Source: Fasciolopsis buskii (Eukaryota > Platyhelminthes > Trematoda > Plagiorchiida > Fasciolidae). From it: a stretch of 64,000 nt of DNA. The position numbers were made by a program, and so were the translations under genes. Positions 59,360 to 64,000 of this stretch are shown one piece after another (positions within the stretch are counted from its first letter, which is position 1; every line of letters begins with the position of its first letter). The DNA is taken from contig LUCM01007393.1 in assembly GCA_008360955.1 (NCBI GenBank), positions 37,918-101,917 on the forward strand, read 5' to 3'. The notes beneath the pieces are model-generated. The model was not told the origin of the DNA and made no database searches. It saw only the letters and a program-made list of their open reading frames with translations.

Positions 59360-60576
59360 TTATGTTGAGTGGAGGCCATAGAAGGATGTTCTAACCAACC
59401 TGAAGCAATAGCAAAGTGTTTTGGTAGGGAACAATGAGTCCAATACTAGGTTTTCCAAATCGACGATGCAGGTATTTCATTTTCTTCCAGTACGGAAAGT
59501 CTCTAGGCAGGGACTTTTCAGTCCTCGTGAAACGAGAGGCAGTCAGTGGAAAGTCAATGTGGTTAGGACTAGGCAGTTGATTCAGAAGTATGACGTCGCT
59601 AACCAAGAGACGGTAAAGGGGATTGTCTGATTAGTTTTTTCGCTGGGTTAATAGCACCGGCGTTGTTCTACCAGGGCGTAATGTGTTGTTTGTTGAGGAT
59701 AAGCAACGTCTTATGGGTCCAGATGGGAGAGGGCGTTTCGGTTATTAACTGATATTTTAAGTTTGTGAGAAGAGGAAGGATGTCTGCGTCCTACGGAGGA
59801 GGCAAAAGGAGAGGGGTTGTATGAGGATGTTTTAAGTAACGTCGCAGTAAAAGAGATAGCGATGAGCCACCTAGGTCAATATATGCCCGGGGCAAAGGTG
59901 GGGCAACAAGAACCGGTATAGGCATGAGGCTCTAAGCGATGCCAAGTGGCTAAGAGTAAATACCGCGTAGTGGAATGAACTTTTGATCCCGCCTGTATTC
60001 AACTTAAAGGAACCACTATGAATAGCGGGACCTTTGGGATAGTTTTGATGGAATCGAAGTAGGCAGATGAGGTTAATCTAGCTTCAAGAACTGCTTTGAA
60101 GCAGAAAATGGACGGGATCTGCGTAACACTCGTTTGCCTATATGATAGGCAGTGGAATGGAGAAGTTTACTGACGGCATCAAATCATCTGCTGACCGTTA
60201 ATCAGGGCCCATCGGCCACGCATCATTTCATCTCGTGCAAATAGCTCAAAAATCTCTGCCGGTAACGGAGGATAATTTTCGGAAAGCTACCAATTTTCAC
60301 TGGTCTCCTATTTACTTAGGACCATGTCCACTCAAATGAATAATTGCATACAATATTTAAGACTTATTGTGAAACTCGTAATATTAACGTACGCCGTGAG
60401 AGGCGAAGAAAGACATGCGCACTACCCTTAGTATATAATGAAGAACACATCGAATAATGCGTGTAGATTCATTTTCCTCTACGAAAGAAGGAAATGGTGT
60501 TCAACATTCAAAACTGGACCTATATGCCGGATGAAGTTGTGGCTATCGGCAATTTGGAAAACTAATGTTCGTTTAC
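59360..60576. other. Unassigned sequence, possibly old retroelement
   Basis: Purine-rich plus strand as in the flanking LINE regions, with broken minus-strand frames. No motif could be named and no tail-type repeat was seen. Confidence 0.3.
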
Positions 60577-60733
60577 CTTAGAAAACTTTGCCATTCATGA
60601 AGGCGTGGCTCAGAGAACGTGGTCACGCAGCACATGTCTAAACGAGTAAAATAATTCACGTCAGATGCCAGGTTATGCAATACTTCAAAAAACCATTCAA
60701 CTTTTCTGCTTGGCCATTTCATTCGCAGGGCAC
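60577..60733 (-). CDS. Candidate internal exon, unrecognised
   Basis: On the minus strand an acceptor-like AAGATTTCAG opens a 157-base segment that ends at a good donor (CTAAG/GTAAAC). It reads without stops: GALRMKWPSRKVEWFFEVLH, then NLASDVNYFTRLDMCC, then VTTFSEPRLHEWQSFL. The composition is protein-like and the frame is also open for about 25 codons upstream of the acceptor. I do not recognise the family and could not find the next exon: the best downstream acceptor would bring a stop at once. It may be an isolated exon or a relic. Confidence 0.3.
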
Positions 60734-61959
60734 CTGAAATCTTCACTGTTGTGAACTGCACGCCTCTGTTAACGTCAATTCCTCTGATTTTGTTCATTGC
60801 GGAGGTCAAGGTGCATCAAAAATAAAACAGTTGGCATGACTAAGATTGAGCTTCCGGATGAGTCTGCTTAGGACCTATTCTGTTATCGTGTAGCTTCGTC
60901 ATCACAGTCATGTCTCCGTTTCTGAACTTCATGTTGACACACTGTGACTCCATTGCACCACTAGTGGACTGAAGATGGAACCATAGCCAAGTGGGTTTGT
61001 TTTCCATGAACAAAAGTGAGACAGTAAAACGGGTAAGCTTCCGCCACCAAACCGCGTTGCTTTAGAGGCAAAGCTGCTTATAATCTTTCGTGAGATCTTG
61101 CGATACATTACACATTGTGAGGAGGATTGCGACAATGCCCGAAAATGCCAAAGGGTGAGAGTTACCACCAGCAGACACTGCAAATTTCACGGATCTAATG
61201 AGCAAAAGAATACGCTGATCCGTGCTTCCCTTCAAGTTCTGATTTAGCAGAGTTCTCGCCAGACTTATGGGGACTAGGGACAAAGAACAAGTAGCCCGGA
61301 ACGGAATCTCGATGGTTGTAGTCGCTGGTACGTCTGAATCGGCACCGCCCACTGCCAGTATGTCATGGGCGGTCCAGCTGGGTCAGTGTCGCTGCGAGCA
61401 AGTCCCATAACCTCCGTATCCAGAATAGGCAATTTATCCACTAAGTATAATTTACCCGCTCCAAGCCAGATGTGCCAAGTAATTAAATTCATTGACAATG
61501 GCAGAGGTCTACAAAATTCTGAAGGGAGAAACAGACGTTCAACTGCCCTGTGTGCAAATTCATTGGAATAGATAAGTATAAGCACATTCTCATTGGTATC
61601 GTAGGAGGCGCTGCCATGAAAACCTGGAAGCTTTTGTCAAATTATGTAAGCCGGCATACTTGGAAAAGAAGAGCAAGTAATCGGGGAGTGGCTGGGAAAA
61701 CAAAAATCGAAATCCATCGAAGACGGATATTAGACGTTTTGCAAAAATGAAACGAAACATGATAATTCAAAAATTGAAAGGATGCAAAAGATATTGGGGA
61801 TGTTAGGGATAAAAAAATGTTTTCAAAACATGGATCGAAGATGTAGACGCTAACAGCGGCCCACCGTCATACGGGAAACTCCACTTTTACCAGCTTTGCA
61901 CACCTCCCAGACGGCTGCTAGTAACATGTGGCACTCGAGTATTCCCCCGTTCAACGTAT
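60734..61959. other. Intergenic or intronic sequence
   Basis: Overlapping minus-strand frames of 96-103 codons (61,062-61,352 and 61,274-61,585) are open but unrecognised, without clear splice sites. Confidence 0.3.
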
Positions 61960-62570
61960 CCACAGCCCAACTAGGTCACTGATTGCCTTGGACACCTCCA
62001 ATCATATGGACCGTGACGATTGGGCAAAACACGGTTACTTCTGCCGCTGGAAGGACGTGCACTCCCAACTCCCCGAACCCTACTGCCAGCTAAGATCAAA
62101 ATCTCCAACACCAAAAATGACGGCATAGAGGATATTCATGACTAGTGTGTTTAAGAACCGTCTTTAGTTCCTACACAAAATTCTACATCGAACCTCTCAG
62201 TCGATTTTATCGCTCGTCCCATATGAAAACAATCAACATCGTTGGGAGTTTCATATTCTTTCTCTGCAAAATTTTCGTAAAATCTCATCCTTCAAATAGT
62301 TTAGCGTGGTCTTGTTAGTTTTCCTTCACCTCAGTCGGCATTGTATCGGCCATTTATTGTTGTTAAATACAATCACCTTATCAACTTTGCATGAAGTTCC
62401 GCTTGACTTTGACTAAGTTCCATCCAATTGCCATGTCCTCACTGCTCTTCAACTCCTCCGCTCAACGTTTCAGCCTATTATTTAACGCCTCCGAAAATTG
62501 TGGACCCCGTCCATATTTCAACATCCGCCGGTAAGCTCTCTGACGCTGTTCTTTAAACCAGCGTTCCAAG
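61960..62570 (+). repeat. R1 dispersed repeat, copy 4
   Basis: The plus strand aligns with copy 3 (CAGCTAAGATCAAAA and ACGGCATAGAGGATATTC, then CGGCCATTTATTGTTG). It also aligns with copies 1 and 2 through the translated string LLLLNTITLSTLHEVPLDFD, which corresponds to LLLLNVTILYRLHNVPLGFD in copy 2. The ATT-rich tail expected at its 3' end was not seen within the next few hundred bases, so the copy is probably truncated. Confidence 0.65.
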
Positions 62571-64000
62571 TAATTTCATTTCAAAGCTGGAAGTGTGAAA
62601 ATTCAAGTTTGTGCAAAATGTCTTCATAGTGTAAACATAAAGCTTTAGTCAGCTTTTAGTAATCAGGAAAGACGTTTTCTGCGTGGACACAAGTTTAGCT
62701 CTATTACATGTGCTAGAAAATCACCAGTAGGCTAACCAAAGAAATGAGACTACCAGCAACGAAAGGTGGTATTGCGCAGGTACTCGGTGTTTCTGACCGA
62801 CACGGCTGCAGTGGCTAGTAATAGGAACACACAAGCTGACGCATTGCTTGCTCTATAAACGATGTGAGATATTTTATAAAAGTCGTTTGTCGTCTTGTCT
62901 TGCGTAGGTGACTAGCTGCATTGCCCATCCCACAAAACTGAATTTTTGAAATCTTAACTTTCTAATCCAAATTGTGTTACCCATAGTAGGTTTTGGGACT
63001 TAAATTTTATACCATTATAAATGCTTATCGTTTTACAAGGAGAACGAATAAAATGTGACAATTAAGCATACACGGACAGGACGGTCAAATACTGGCAGGA
63101 ACACATAAATACGGAAATGAATGGAGAATGAACTGTTGACTCCCCACTGCGTGAGTCTGCACAAAGATGGTCAGCTGTCCCAGAAGGATTTAGGAAACCT
63201 GCATCAGGTCCGAACGACAGCAAGCGCAAAAGCAATTTGTTTGAATGCATTAAAGCATATGGGATTGGAAAAGAAATTAAGAACTTGAATGCTTGAGACA
63301 TAAAGCAACAAGTGTCGTGGGAGAACTGTGCAATTGCATTTACGCGCGGCACTCACCTGATGGAAGACCGACTGGAAATCACGCAGGACATTACAAAATT
63401 CTACTGCACGACAGGGCAGATCTAACTGTATCCACAATAGATGGAACGATTTGAGAGAGTTTCAACGATCGGGAATATGAAAGAGGCAAAAAGTGATGTG
63501 AAGAACAGAAAAAATGGTCATAAGTACTTCATGTTCAATATAATAATAATAATGGGTATATTTCTCGAAATTCGGGAATCTTGTGCAAGGCGAGATCAAA
63601 TTTACACACAGATGACGCTATGGAATTCGTAAAACGAAATTTATTCGTGAAGATGCAATTTCTGTGCTCTCACAAACGTGACCTGCAGTAAGATGGGCTA
63701 CTGACGAGTTTTTGGGCTTCAAATTAGAGCTAGATAACCCATCGCCAAAACTTTCTGGGGCTGCTTGTGAGTTGCGCACGCTGAGTCAGTCCATGTTTAG
63801 ACGCATCAATGGTGCGCATTGCCGGCGCATAATTTGACTGGGAAGAAATGATGGGTATTGTCAAGGGGCTGGGTTCATCATCATCATCAGGAGGGTAAAA
63901 TGGTAAAGAAGAAGATCAATATGAATGCAGTAGCTTAAAATGAAACAGCAGGAAACCTTCAAGGCTGCATCAGACAACTTGAGGGATGAAAATATATGAA
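62571..64000. other. Intergenic sequence with one R1-type 3' end
   Basis: Apart from the tail motif at 63,537-63,590, the frames are short and unrecognised. A short CAT repeat (TTCATCATCATCATCAGG) lies near 63,875-63,892. Confidence 0.35.
63537..63595 (-). repeat. R1-type 3' end with AAT tail
   Basis: Minus strand: TTGCACAAGATTCCCGAATT and TCGAGAAATATACCC followed by ATTATTATTATTATA. It has the same layout as the 3' ends at 47.0, 51.5 and 56.2 kb. Confidence 0.6.

Noticed and set aside
63875..63892. CAT trinucleotide run.
   Set aside because: About five units only, within chance expectations for a 64-kb window.
1..64000. CRISPR arrays, bacterial operons, rRNA genes, LTR pairs around the gypsy and BEL-like fragments.
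   Set aside because: None could be seen. Reading frames, splice-like sites and retroelement types indicate an animal genome.

Overview
The window looks like a non-coding stretch of a metazoan genome, most probably a flatworm (trematode-like). It has no bacterial-style operons. Its reading frames are short and stop-riddled. The recognisable coding matter is the debris of retrotransposons, and the RTE-type and CR1/Jockey-type LINE proteins read like those that fill trematode genomes. The flatworm call is an inference from element style, not from a marker gene. No complete host gene could be identified.

Layout. 1-15.8 kb is mostly unannotatable intergenic or intronic sequence, with a few open stretches that could be exons (2.1-2.5 kb plus strand; 4.64-4.97 kb minus strand) and one solo arm of a foldback element at 12.1 kb. 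15.9-20.5 kb is a nested structure: a plus-strand Jockey-like LINE is split into an endonuclease piece and a C-terminal piece by a nearly full-length minus-strand CR1-like LINE (ORF1-like region, endonuclease, reverse transcriptase). 23.2-24.6 kb holds a faint LINE remnant and an open region on the minus strand. 25.2-27.4 kb is a decayed minus-strand RTE-type LINE. 34.8-35.0 kb is a near-perfect 87-bp inverted repeat (foldback element). 35.6-37.0 kb is a decayed Ty3/gypsy pol gene (reverse transcriptase, RNase H, integrase). 38.2-39.4 kb holds a candidate multi-exon gene on the plus strand. 42.4-42.6 kb is a tRNA-derived SINE. 44.9-45.5 kb is a plus-strand LINE linker remnant. 46.4-47.0 kb is a BEL/Pao-like gag fragment with two zinc knuckles.

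47-52 kb contains several copies of an unnamed dispersed repeat (called R1 here), with its conserved 3' end and ATT-rich tail. Further copies or ends lie at 54.3, 56.2, 62 and 63.5 kb. Two more CR1/Jockey-like LINEs on the minus strand lie at 48.5-50.4 kb and 56.3-58.8 kb.

The four LINE reverse transcriptases that can be read confidently have all lost one or both catalytic aspartates, or carry frameshifts beside them. The gypsy copy still shows a YQDD box but has lost other key residues. The autonomous elements here are therefore dead copies. The features most worth following are the foldback element and its solo arm, the R1 family, the SINE, the nested LINE pair and the candidate spliced genes.
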